NCBI GenBank assembly: GCA_021325175.1
Contig: JAJPHS010000077.1
Location: 1 to 56,234 of the forward strand
Reading direction: 5' to 3'
Origin: Terriglobia bacterium
GTDB lineage: Bacteria; Acidobacteriota; Terriglobia; Bryobacterales; Bryobacteraceae
Length of the DNA: 56,234 nt
A model generated the notes under the pieces. That model ran no database searches. It worked only from the letters and a program-made list of their open reading frames with translations, and was not told the origin of the DNA. Both the position numbers and the translations under genes were made by a program. This document shows positions 43,259 through 51,192 of the stretch, one piece after another (positions within the stretch are counted from its first letter, which is position 1; each line of letters starts with the position of its first letter).

Positions 43259-44749
43259 ATGATTACGCTGGCGACGCCGGAAAATTCCGCCATCCATCTG
43301 CATCCCCGCGATAACGTCGCCATCGCGCGAGTGCCCATCAGCCAGGGCGCGGCGGTGCGCGGCGTCACCTCGCGCGCGCCGGTTCCGGCCGGCCACAAAA
43401 TCGCGCTGCGTCCCATCGCGCCCGGCGAAAACGTGATCCGCTACGGCCAGATCATCGGCCGCGCCAAAACGCAAATCGAGCCGGGCGATCATGTCCACAC
43501 CCACAATCTCGGCTTCGAGGAACTGCGGCTGGACTACGAATTTCCCGCCGTCGAAATTCCGATCCCCGCGCCGCCGGCCGACGCGCCCACTTTCATGGGT
43601 TATGCGCGCGCGGACGGGCGGGCGGGAACGCGCAATTATATCGCCGTGGTCGCGGCCAGCAACTGCGCCGCGCATACGGCGGAATTGATCGCGGCAAGCT
43701 ATGCCGGCCAGACGATGCCGGAAAATGTCGACGGCGTGGTCGCGTTCCCGCATGGGGAAGGCTGCGGCCACACGATCGGCCCGGATACGCGGCAGTTGCA
43801 GAGGACGCTCGCCGGGGTTTTGGACCATCCCAACGTTTTTTCGGCGGTGCTGCTGGGCCTGGGATGCGAGGTTAACCAGATCGGCCACTACAAAGCTCCG
43901 GTGGCGATGACGCTGCAAGCAAGCGGCGGCACGCGCGCCACCGTCGACGCGGCGCGGCGCGAGATCGACCGCATGATCTGGCTGGCGTCGAAGGAAAAGC
44001 GCGTCGAAACGCCGGCATCGAAAATTGTTTTGGGATTGAATTGCGGCGGCTCGGATTCCTTCAGCGGCATCACCGCCAATCCCGCGCTGGGCGTCTGCTC
44101 GGATCTGATCGCCCAGGCCGGCGGATCGGCGGTGCTGGCCGAGACCACCGAAATTTTCGGCGCCGAGCACCTGCTGGTGCGGCGCGCGCGCAATCGCGCC
44201 GTCGCCGAAAAGCTGCTCGGATGCATCCGCGAGTACAGGGCGTATTTGGACCGCTTTGCCGGCAGCAGCTTCGACGATAATCCCACGCCGGGAAATAAAG
44301 AAGGCGGACTGTCGAACATTTTGGAAAAATCGCTGGGCGCCGTGGCCAAGGCGGGGACCACCGCGCTGAACGATGTCGTCGATTACGCCGAGCGCGTGAG
44401 CACGCCCGGCTTTGTTTTCATGAATACGCCGGGCTACGATCCGGTGTCGCTCACCGGATTGGCGGCCGGCGGCGCCAACGTCATCGCGTTCACCACCGGC
44501 CGCGGAAGCGCCATCGGCTTCCCGACCGTTCCGGTGATTAAGATCGCGAGCAATTCGAATACGTTCAGCCGCATGCGCGACAATATGGACGTGAACGCGG
44601 GCCGCATCGCTGATGGATTGGCGCCGGTGAGCGAAGTCGGCCGGGAAATTTTCGCGCTGGTGCTGCGCGTCGCCTCCGGCGAGCGCACCGCCAGCGAGCG
44701 CCTGGGCCATCACGAGTTCGTGCCCTGGCGGATCGGGCCAGTGTTGTAA
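43259..44749 (+). CDS. Altronate/galactarate-type dehydratase (UxaA family)
   Basis: 496 residues. An N-terminal SAF-like domain (~1-90; [26 protein letters not shown]) is followed by the large dehydratase domain: [54 protein letters not shown] and [20 protein letters not shown]. These match UxaA, which dehydrates altronate to 2-keto-3-deoxygluconate. Galactarate dehydratase GarD is the close alternative. The SAF and catalytic parts are in one chain, as in UxaA. ATG 43259 has GGAGTG at good spacing. It fits the uronate enzymes at 26263-29237 but lies 14 kb away. Confidence 0.86.
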   Translation: MITLATPENSAIHLHPRDNVAIARVPISQGAAVRGVTSRAPVPAGHKIALRPIAPGENVIRYGQIIGRAKTQIEPGDHVHTHNLGFEELRLDYEFPAVEIPIPAPPADAPTFMGYARADGRAGTRNYIAVVAASNCAAHTAELIAASYAGQTMPENVDGVVAFPHGEGCGHTIGPDTRQLQRTLAGVLDHPNVFSAVLLGLGCEVNQIGHYKAPVAMTLQASGGTRATVDAARREIDRMIWLASKEKRVETPASKIVLGLNCGGSDSFSGITANPALGVCSDLIAQAGGSAVLAETTEIFGAEHLLVRRARNRAVAEKLLGCIREYRAYLDRFAGSSFDDNPTPGNKEGGLSNILEKSLGAVAKAGTTALNDVVDYAERVSTPGFVFMNTPGYDPVSLTGLAAGGANVIAFTTGRGSAIGFPTVPVIKIASNSNTFSRMRDNMDVNAGRIADGLAPVSEVGREIFALVLRVASGERTASERLGHHEFVPWRIGPVL

Positions 44750-44785
44750 TTCGAGGAGTCTGGAAACCGGAATTCAGGAGTCAGA

Positions 44786-45700
44786 ATGCGGATCGCGATT
44801 TTGTTTGCTGCCACCGTTTCTTTATTTGCGCAGGGCGTGAAGGCGCCGGAAAAATCAGCGTTCGATAAAGCGACGCTCGAAGCGTATCTGCGCAACGTCG
44901 AGCTTTGGAATCCCGCGGTCGAGGTAAAGATCGACAACGCCAAACCATCGGCGGAGATGCCCGGCTTGTTCGAGGTCGGCGTTCATTTAAGCTACAAAGG
45001 CGCAAGCCAGGATCTGCGCTATTTCCTGTCAAAAGACGGCAAAAAGATCATGAAAGGCGACGTTTACGACGTCAATCAGAGCCCGTTTCAAGCCAATCTG
45101 GACAAATTGAAAACCGCCGCGCGCCCCAGCTTCGGCCCCGCCGCCGCGCCGGTGACGATGGTCGTGTTCAGCGATTTCCAATGTCCGGTGTGCAAGGAAG
45201 AAGCAACGGTGCTGCGCCAGAACGTTGCGGCCGCGTTTAAAGACAAGGTCCGCGTGGTGTTCACCGATTTTCCGCTGGAGCAGATTCATCCCTGGGCCAA
45301 GCAGGCGGCCATCGCCGGGCGATGTGTCTACAAGCAGGACGCGGCGAAGTTCTGGGATTACTTCGATTGGGTCTACGAGAACCAGCAGAACATCGGCCTG
45401 GATAATTTCAGCAGCAAATTCCAGACGTTTGCGGGCGATAAGGGCCTGGACGGGATGGCGCTCGGCGCCTGCGTGGCGAACAAGGCCGCAGAACAGGAGG
45501 TCGCCGCGGAAATGGAGGAAGGACGCTCGCTTCAGATCCAGGCGACGCCGACGATTTTTCTCAATGGCCGGAAGCTGGAAGGCGGGGTGCCGTGGCAGAC
45601 GCTGGAAACGCTGATCAATATTGAGCTCGACCATCAGGCGAAAATGGCGGAAGCCGATAAATGCTGTGAAGTGGGCATTCCGAAAGTCGTGAAACAATAA
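44786..45700 (+). CDS. Secreted DsbA-family thioredoxin-fold protein
   Basis: 304 residues. After the signal peptide (MRIAILFAATVSLFAQGV) there is an N-terminal domain of ~85 residues of unknown fold, then a DsbA-type thioredoxin domain (~115-285). This domain has the redox motif SDFQCPVCKEEA and the cis-proline loop QATPTIFLNGRKL. It should oxidise or reduce disulfides of exported proteins, or act as a dedicated periplasmic reductase. A late Cys pair (DKCCEVG) is unusual. Its stop shares a base with the next ATG (TAATG), which suggests it serves, or is co-produced with, the M28 peptidase. Confidence 0.88.
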   Translation: MRIAILFAATVSLFAQGVKAPEKSAFDKATLEAYLRNVELWNPAVEVKIDNAKPSAEMPGLFEVGVHLSYKGASQDLRYFLSKDGKKIMKGDVYDVNQSPFQANLDKLKTAARPSFGPAAAPVTMVVFSDFQCPVCKEEATVLRQNVAAAFKDKVRVVFTDFPLEQIHPWAKQAAIAGRCVYKQDAAKFWDYFDWVYENQQNIGLDNFSSKFQTFAGDKGLDGMALGACVANKAAEQEVAAEMEEGRSLQIQATPTIFLNGRKLEGGVPWQTLETLINIELDHQAKMAEADKCCEVGIPKVVKQ

Positions 45701-47478
45701 TGCGCGCCGGGCGGCCCGCCGGCAAAGCGGAGCGAGACAAGTTCAGAATCCGGCCGGCGTTTCTTTTTCTACTGCTCGCGCCGGGTCTGTTTGCGGCCGA
45801 CGTCAATCCGCAAACTTATCTCGATGAGGTGAAATTTCTCGCCTCGCCCGAGATGAAAGGCCGCGCGACCGGATCGCCGGAGCTGGACAAAGCCGCCGAT
45901 TATATCGCCGCCAAATTCAAATCCTTCGGACTGGAGCCGGCGGGCGGAAAATCGTTCGAGCTGGCGTTTCCGGTGACCATGGGCGCGAGGCTGGGCGCGA
46001 ACAATTATCTTCGCTGGGGCGGCCAAGAGGAAGCGGTTCAGCCGTTCCGCTTTTCCTCCAGCGGGACGGCCGCGGCCGAGGTGGTCTTCGCCGGTTACGG
46101 GATCACCAACAATCAGACGCATTACGACGATTATTCCGGGATCGACGTGAAGGGCAAGATCGTGCTGATCCTGCGGCATGAGCCGAAGGAGTCCAAAGAA
46201 CTTTCCGAGAACGCGACCTTTGCGTTCAAGGCGTCGAACGCGAAAATGCACGGCGCAAAAGCGGTGATACTCATCAACGATACGGCGGCGCATCCCGGCT
46301 CCGCCGACGACTTCGAGAAATTCGGTGCGGCCGCGGGGCCGGTCGACGCAGGAATCATTTTCGTGCAGATGCACGCAGCGGACGCCGAGAAAATCGTCAA
46401 GAATTTGCGCGCGGCCGAGGAAGCGATCGGGCGCGACGGCAAACCGGATTCGTTCCCAACCGGCGTGGCGGCGTCCATTACGACGGAGATTCAACGCGAA
46501 ACAAAAATGGTTCACAATGTTGCGGCGTATCTTCCCGGCCAGACCGCGGAGTACGTGGTGATCGGCGCGCACTACGATCATCTGGGGCTCGGCGACGAGC
46601 ATTCGCTCGCCCCGTCGCTGATCGGTCGGATCCATCCGGGCGCGGACGACAACGCTTCCGGAACGGCCGGCGTCATCGAGCTGGCGCGGTGGTTTTCCAG
46701 GCAGCCGAAGCATCGCCGCGGCATTTTGTTTCTGGCGTTCGCGGGCGAGGAGCTGGGCCTGCTCGGAAGCGAGTGGTACGTGAATCACCCGGCGCTGCCG
46801 CTTCACAACGCGGTGGCGATGATCAACATGGACATGATCGGCCGCATCCGCGAGGGCAAGGTTTACGTGGGCGGCAGCGGCACCGGATCGACCTTTGCCC
46901 GGCTGTTCGAGGAAGTCAAGGCGCCGGCGTCGCTGCATCTGGAAATGTCGGAAAAGACCGGCTACGGCTCAAGCGACCACACCTCGTTCACGTCCAAGCA
47001 GGTGCCCGTCCTGTTTTTCTTCTCCGGTCTTCACGGCGATTATCACAAGCCGAGCGACACGGCGGATAAAATCGACGCGCCCGCTGCGGCCGTGCTGCTC
47101 GATTACATCGCCGATTTGACGGATCGGCTGGAAAGGGAGGCGGCGCGGCCGAAATTCGAGCGCGTCGCCGAACCGGCTCCGTCGTCGATGAGCTCCGGCG
47201 GAGGGTCGGGCTATGGACCGGAGTTCGGCAGCATTCCCGATTTCAACGAGCCGCCCAAGGGCGTGCGTTTCGCCGATGTTCGCGACGGCACGCCGGCGGC
47301 CCGGGCCGGGCTTCAAGCGGGCGATATTCTGATCGAATTCGACGGCAAGGAGATCGGCAATTTATACGATTTCACCTACGCCCTGCGGGCCCACAAGCCT
47401 GGCGATCTGGTACTAGTTAAGGTGATTCGCGGGTCACAAATAATTGAGGCGAAAGTACTGCTTACGCAGCGGCGGTGA
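45700..47478 (+). CDS. Secreted M28-family metallopeptidase with PA and PDZ domains
   Basis: 592 residues. A signal segment (RIRPAFLFLLLAPGLFAAD) follows a 14-residue basic tail. A protease-associated (PA) domain (~110-250) precedes the M28 dizinc catalytic domain: GAHYDHLG (His), HPGADDNASG (bridging Asp), FAGEELGLLGS (catalytic Glu), INMDMIG (Asp) and HGDYHKPSDT (His). A C-terminal PDZ domain (~500-590; VRDGTPAARAGLQAGDILIE) ends the chain. It is an aminopeptidase-like enzyme acting in the envelope or outside, with PDZ perhaps guiding substrate tails. Translation is coupled to the DsbA-like gene. Confidence 0.93.
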   Translation: MRAGRPAGKAERDKFRIRPAFLFLLLAPGLFAADVNPQTYLDEVKFLASPEMKGRATGSPELDKAADYIAAKFKSFGLEPAGGKSFELAFPVTMGARLGANNYLRWGGQEEAVQPFRFSSSGTAAAEVVFAGYGITNNQTHYDDYSGIDVKGKIVLILRHEPKESKELSENATFAFKASNAKMHGAKAVILINDTAAHPGSADDFEKFGAAAGPVDAGIIFVQMHAADAEKIVKNLRAAEEAIGRDGKPDSFPTGVAASITTEIQRETKMVHNVAAYLPGQTAEYVVIGAHYDHLGLGDEHSLAPSLIGRIHPGADDNASGTAGVIELARWFSRQPKHRRGILFLAFAGEELGLLGSEWYVNHPALPLHNAVAMINMDMIGRIREGKVYVGGSGTGSTFARLFEEVKAPASLHLEMSEKTGYGSSDHTSFTSKQVPVLFFFSGLHGDYHKPSDTADKIDAPAAAVLLDYIADLTDRLEREAARPKFERVAEPAPSSMSSGGGSGYGPEFGSIPDFNEPPKGVRFADVRDGTPAARAGLQAGDILIEFDGKEIGNLYDFTYALRAHKPGDLVLVKVIRGSQIIEAKVLLTQRR

Positions 47479-47510
47479 TCTGAGATACTTTGGTCAGACA
47501 GCCAACCGTC

Positions 47511-48107
47511 ATGATTTTATCGAAAACGCTTCCGCCGTTGATTCTTCACCCGTTCGCGGATTCGACCGGACCCGATAAACTGGTCGAAAGCTCGCGCGCC
47601 AGTCTGATGCTGCAAGGCTTGCTGCCGCAGGGCGAGCGAAGCGCGGATGAGCTCGATCGCGCGTTGCTTGAAGGGCGATATTGCGAAATCCGGATGCTAT
47701 TCTACGTCGGCAAGGATCTGGCGCGCTGGATCGAGCAGTGCCTGGAGCATCTGGACCGCCAGCCGCAGGAGCGCAATCCGGGGATCAAGTATCAGAGCTT
47801 CGCGGCGTATCTGGTGAATCATACCCCGCCCGCCGTGCAGGCCAAGCTGCGGAAATGGGGTGTGGCCGATTACCAGGCGATTTTCACACGCGCGCTGGGG
47901 CTGAACGCGATTTTTGCCGGCGTGCCGCGGCGCGAGCTGCTCTCCGATCACTTTATCCGGAATTATTATCGCTACGCGGATCAGATGTTCGCCTGCCGGC
48001 AGAGCGAGACGGCGTTCGAGGATATTTCGCGGATGGGATTTGAGTTTGAGATTTACGCCTCGGGCGAGTATTCGCGGATGCTCGAACGCGAGTGGGCGGA
48101 GACCTAA
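47511..48107 (+). CDS. Hypothetical cytoplasmic protein
   Basis: 198 residues from ATG 47511. There is no signal peptide. It is mainly helical, with ILHPFADSTGPDKLVESSRA near the start and a conserved-looking SDHFIRNYYRYADQMFACRQ near the end. I do not recognise the family, though its presence beside a DinB gene and a clean, unbroken frame suggest a real gene. A TTG at 47490 is an alternative start. It is separated from the M28 peptidase by 32 bp and from the DinB gene by 7 bp, so it is probably co-transcribed. Confidence 0.6.
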   Translation: MILSKTLPPLILHPFADSTGPDKLVESSRASLMLQGLLPQGERSADELDRALLEGRYCEIRMLFYVGKDLARWIEQCLEHLDRQPQERNPGIKYQSFAAYLVNHTPPAVQAKLRKWGVADYQAIFTRALGLNAIFAGVPRRELLSDHFIRNYYRYADQMFACRQSETAFEDISRMGFEFEIYASGEYSRMLEREWAET

Positions 48108-48114
48108 CGGAAAA

Positions 48115-48624
48115 ATGCGGCCCGCTTCCAACGAACACGCGCCTTACTACGCCAAATACATCGGGCTGGCGCCGGACGGCGATATCGTCAGCCAATTGAA
48201 ATCGCAGATCGGCGAAACCATCGGCCTGCTCTCGCCGCTTTCTGACGCTGCGGGCGATTTCCGCTACGCGCCGGATAAGTGGAGCCTGAAAGAAGTGCTC
48301 GGGCACATGATCGATACCGAACGCATCTTCTCCTTCCGCGCGCTCTCGTTTGCGCGTGGCGACCGGAATCCGCTGCCGGGTTTCGAGCAGGACGATTATG
48401 TCCGCGCCGCGGGATCGAATGAACGGACGCTGAAGAGTCTGGTGGAGGAGTTCGAGGCGGTGCGGCGATCGACCGTGCTGCTTTTTGGAAATTTCAGCGA
48501 GGCGGCATGGCAGCGCCGCGGGATCGCCAGCGGAAATGAAGTAACGGTGCGCGCGCTGGCCTGGATCATCGCCGGGCACGAGCTGCATCACCGGCGGGGA
48601 ATCGCCGAAAATTATCTGCGGTAG
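48115..48624 (+). CDS. DinB/YfiT-family four-helix-bundle protein
   Basis: 169 residues. The DinB metal-site histidines are visible in LKEVLGHMIDTERIFSFRAL and the late pair AWIIAGHELHHRRGIAENYL (H-x-x-x-H). Members are metal-dependent and act as thiol S-transferases (BSH, MSH) or have unknown roles. The thiol used by this organism is not apparent. ATG 48115 is the correct start; the frame is open much further upstream because it runs inside the preceding gene. Confidence 0.88.
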   Translation: MRPASNEHAPYYAKYIGLAPDGDIVSQLKSQIGETIGLLSPLSDAAGDFRYAPDKWSLKEVLGHMIDTERIFSFRALSFARGDRNPLPGFEQDDYVRAAGSNERTLKSLVEEFEAVRRSTVLLFGNFSEAAWQRRGIASGNEVTVRALAWIIAGHELHHRRGIAENYLR

Positions 48625-48629
48625 CCGCG

Positions 48630-49703
48630 TTATTTCGACGTCAGGGCCAGAACCGCGTAGGATGTCGCGGCATCGGCCATGAAGCGGCCGATTTCGCTTG
48701 CCGGATCGCGCTGCTTGTTCACCGACCAGGCCGGCCAGAACCCCTCGGCTTTATCCTGATGGCCGGCGAGCCACGCCAGCCCGCGCTTGAGCGAGGGATC
48801 GTCGCGCCGCACGCCGGATTGCTCGAACGCATAGCTGACCAAGCCCGTCGCGTAGCCGTCGCTGCGCGTTTCAAGCGGCGTTTTGTCGTTGCGCGTCCAA
48901 TCGCCGATGAGAGCCGAGAGCGTCCAGCCGCCGTCGGCCTGCTGCTTGCCGCGCAGTTCGGCGAGAATCGATTTCTTTTCGGCGGCGCTCAGCAGATCCG
49001 GCATTCGCGCGGCGGCGTAAAGCAGGAAAATTTTATTGAAATCGATCTGCGAGTCGCGATTTTTCTTCAAATAATCGATGGCGAGCTGCAATTTTTCATG
49101 AACCTGGCGGCGATATTCGGGCGGGGCGAAACTTGCCGCGTAAACGGCGAGCGCCGCGCCCCAATACGGCGATTTGTCGTTTTCCCACGGCGCGTTGTGA
49201 AAATCGAACCACGGCCAGGCCCCGTCCTGTTTTTGCAGGGACCACATGTTTTCGAGCGCCAGCCTGGCGTCGCCGCCGAAGCGTCCGGCGCGCGCATCGT
49301 AGCTGGCCAGCACCAATGCGTTCAGCACGGCTTCGACGCCGCGCGACTCGGCGGCTTTTCCGGGTCCGGATTTATCGCTGTAGAACGGCTCCATCTGATT
49401 CCAGCCGCGGACGCGGGTGGTGATGTTGGCGATCATCTTGCGCTCCTGCTCGCCGGGGCCGGTTTCGCCGAGGGCGTTCCACAGCGCCGGGCGCGCGAGC
49501 GCGTAGGGAACGGAGGTGTGACAGGAAGTGCAGAACGTGCCGTGATCGCGCTGCGAGCGGGACCAGGTGGACCACCAATCGGCCCGGTAATCGAGATACG
49601 CCGCCGCGGACTTGCCGTTCCAGGTTGAGGCGGCCTCGGTCGAGGAGCCGTCGGAAGCGGCAAAACATGCGGAAACCGCTAACACAAAGACCGCGAGTCG
49701 CAT
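48630..49703 (-). CDS. Secreted or lipoprotein with CxxCH motif and squalene-cyclase-like alpha-toroid repeats
   Basis: 357 residues. The N-terminus MRLAVFVLAVSACFAAS has a possible lipobox (VSAC). Just after it is FCTSCHTSVPYALARPALWN, a single CxxCH c-type-heme-like site. The rest is an alpha/alpha-toroid of the prenyltransferase/squalene-cyclase class with QW-like repeats (SLQKQDGAWPWFDF, KQQADGGWTLSAL). There is no catalytic DXDD motif, so terpene cyclisation is unlikely. Heme attachment to an alpha-toroid would be an uncommon combination. The function is unknown. Start ATG 49703 was chosen for the signal. Confidence 0.72.
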   Translation of the reverse strand: MRLAVFVLAVSACFAASDGSSTEAASTWNGKSAAAYLDYRADWWSTWSRSQRDHGTFCTSCHTSVPYALARPALWNALGETGPGEQERKMIANITTRVRGWNQMEPFYSDKSGPGKAAESRGVEAVLNALVLASYDARAGRFGGDARLALENMWSLQKQDGAWPWFDFHNAPWENDKSPYWGAALAVYAASFAPPEYRRQVHEKLQLAIDYLKKNRDSQIDFNKIFLLYAAARMPDLLSAAEKKSILAELRGKQQADGGWTLSALIGDWTRNDKTPLETRSDGYATGLVSYAFEQSGVRRDDPSLKRGLAWLAGHQDKAEGFWPAWSVNKQRDPASEIGRFMADAATSYAVLALTSK

Positions 49704-49776
49704 ATGCCTCAGTGTACACCGCTGGCGGCCTCTGGGGGGCGCAACTGAACAGGCAAGGCTGGAAGCCTCGCACAAG

Positions 49777-50832
49777 TTAGATTGTGCGGCCCTTCCATTC
49801 CACCGGACGGCCGAGAAGGGCCGCCGCGGCGGAGCGGTAAACGATGGGGAGCATCAGATAAATCGCCAGTGGAGCCTGAATCGCACGCCACACGTTCCGG
49901 TACCAGGCAAGCATCGCGAGCATCGGCGCAAATCCGAAAATCCACGCGGCGGCCGATTCGCGGATCACGATCAGCCAAAGCAGCACGGGGAGCCACAAAG
50001 CCCAGATGGATGCGGTCAGCAGCAGCATCGCGCCGATGGCGAAGTTCACCAGCATAAAGCGGCAGGCGGCGCGCCGGAACGCGGCGCGCGGTTCGCGGAA
50101 ACGCGCATGGGCCAGCATCTCCGCGCGGGCGATGCCGAAAGCCAGGCGATGACGCCGCGCCAGCGCCGCGATCTTCAGATCGTCCACCAGGCTGTTCATC
50201 ACGGCCGCATGCCCGCCCAGAAACTCATAGGCGTCGCGGCGGGCGAGCAGGCATTGCCCGTTGAAGGCGGCGGCCGGATCGCGGCGCGGCGCAACCGCGC
50301 TGAAAAACAGCATCTGCGCGTAGGGAAACAGAATTGTTTCGGACCATCGCACCAGCTCCGCGCGCGGAAGGATGGACAGGAAGGCCACCTTGCCCGCCTC
50401 TGCCGAGGCAATGGCCGATTCGAGAAAGCCGGGCGCGAAACACAGGTCGGCATCGGCGAACAGGATCCAGTTGGAGTTGAGAAGGCGCGCGCCGGCCAGG
50501 CACGCGTTGGCTTTTCCGATGGCGCCGCGCGGCAGATCGGGAGCCGGCAGGACTCCCGCGCCCGCCTTGCGAGCCGCTTCCGCCGTCCGGTCCGAGGATT
50601 GATCGTCGACCACGATGACCGTATCGTGAGGCAGGCTGGAAACCGCGCGGGCGATGAAATCCTGCTCGTCGCGGGCGGGGATGACCACCATGCAATCGGG
50701 CGTCGATTCGCCGGGAGGCAGCGGCTGAAGTTTCGGAATGGCCAGATAGCGGGAGAGGGCCAGGGCGGAAATTCCGCAGATCACCAGGCCGAGCACGAGC
50801 GGCAACCAAAGGCTAAGTGAATGGAAGTTCAA
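49777..50832 (-). CDS. Membrane-associated family 2 glycosyltransferase
   Basis: 351 residues. An N-terminal membrane helix (~6-28) is followed by the GT-A catalytic domain: MVVIPARDEQDFI, VIVVDDQSSDRTAEAA, LFADADLCFAPGFL (metal-binding DxD) and MNSLVDDLKIA. Three or four C-terminal membrane helices follow and the chain ends LLGRPVEWKGRTI. This layout matches GT2 enzymes of carotenoid or hopanoid-lipid glycosylation and HpnB-like proteins. The acceptor is not known. It is transcribed away from the ilv operon. Confidence 0.88.
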   Translation of the reverse strand: MNFHSLSLWLPLVLGLVICGISALALSRYLAIPKLQPLPPGESTPDCMVVIPARDEQDFIARAVSSLPHDTVIVVDDQSSDRTAEAARKAGAGVLPAPDLPRGAIGKANACLAGARLLNSNWILFADADLCFAPGFLESAIASAEAGKVAFLSILPRAELVRWSETILFPYAQMLFFSAVAPRRDPAAAFNGQCLLARRDAYEFLGGHAAVMNSLVDDLKIAALARRHRLAFGIARAEMLAHARFREPRAAFRRAACRFMLVNFAIGAMLLLTASIWALWLPVLLWLIVIRESAAAWIFGFAPMLAMLAWYRNVWRAIQAPLAIYLMLPIVYRSAAAALLGRPVEWKGRTI

Positions 50833-50909
50833 CCGATTGGGAGATCATACCACGGACCGAAGGCCTGTTTTGAAATGGAAATATTAATATTAGTTATCAA
50901 TAAAGGATA

Positions 50910-50938
50910 TTGCATTTAAGATATTAGTACTGTATTCT
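50910..50938 (+). promoter_or_regulatory. Sigma-70-type promoter of the ilv-cimA operon
   Basis: TTGCAT (50910-50915), a spacer of exactly 17 bases and TATTCT (50933-50938) form a good housekeeping promoter. It sits in a strikingly AT-rich patch (about 50870-50940) in otherwise GC-rich DNA, which could act as an UP element. Transcription would start near 50945, ten bases before the leader-peptide ATG. Confidence 0.7.
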
Positions 50939-50954
50939 GAGTGGCGAGAGAACG

Positions 50955-51110
50955 ATGACACTTTCGGGACCCAACCAGGAAGTCCGGCGCCGCATCGGCC
51001 TCTCGACCGCAATTTTCAATCGCGCGCGGGCCGGCGCCCGTGGCGCGCGCGTCAGCGAAATTCTCGGGCTCATTATTATTGTCGGGGTCGGTGTATCCGG
51101 CCCCGCCTGA
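50955..51110 (+). CDS. ilv operon leader peptide (attenuation)
   Basis: 51 codons, ATG to TGA. The C-terminal part reads SEILGLIIIVGVGVSGPA: nine of the twelve codons at 51060-51095 encode Ile, Leu or Val. This is the hallmark of branched-chain leader peptides such as IlvL and IvbL, and the three downstream genes make these amino acids. A purine-rich GAGAG at 50946-50950 can serve as ribosome site. The stop codon lies just before the switch region at 51137-51178. Its job would be to stall ribosomes when charged Ile-, Leu- or Val-tRNA is scarce. It is longer than enteric leaders (about 30 residues). Confidence 0.85.
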   Translation: MTLSGPNQEVRRRIGLSTAIFNRARAGARGARVSEILGLIIIVGVGVSGPA

Positions 51111-51178
51111 ACGGCCCGATTTTTAACGGAATCTTGGCCACTGGCGGGGGTGAACAAGCCTCCTACAGTGGCTTTTTT
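51101..51178 (+). terminator. Attenuator: intrinsic terminator with competing antiterminator upstream of ilvB
   Basis: Terminator: GCCACTG (51137-51143) pairs with CAGTGGC (51166-51172), an inner GGGGG/CCTCC adds to the stem, and TTTTTT follows at 51173-51178. Antiterminator: CCCCGCC (51101-51107), at the end of the leader peptide, is a perfect complement of GGCGGGG (51143-51149) inside the terminator's left arm. A ribosome stalled on the Ile/Leu/Val codons leaves 51101-51107 free to pair and opens the operon. A ribosome at the leader stop covers it, so the terminator forms. The ilvB ribosome site AGGAG lies directly downstream. Confidence 0.85.
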
Positions 51179-51192
51179 ATTTAGGAGCAACG

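Noticed and set aside
42878..44713. Minus-strand open frame of 611 codons
   Set aside because: It is antisense to the altronate dehydratase and the end of der, whose motifs are complete. The antisense protein is of low-quality, Arg-rich composition.
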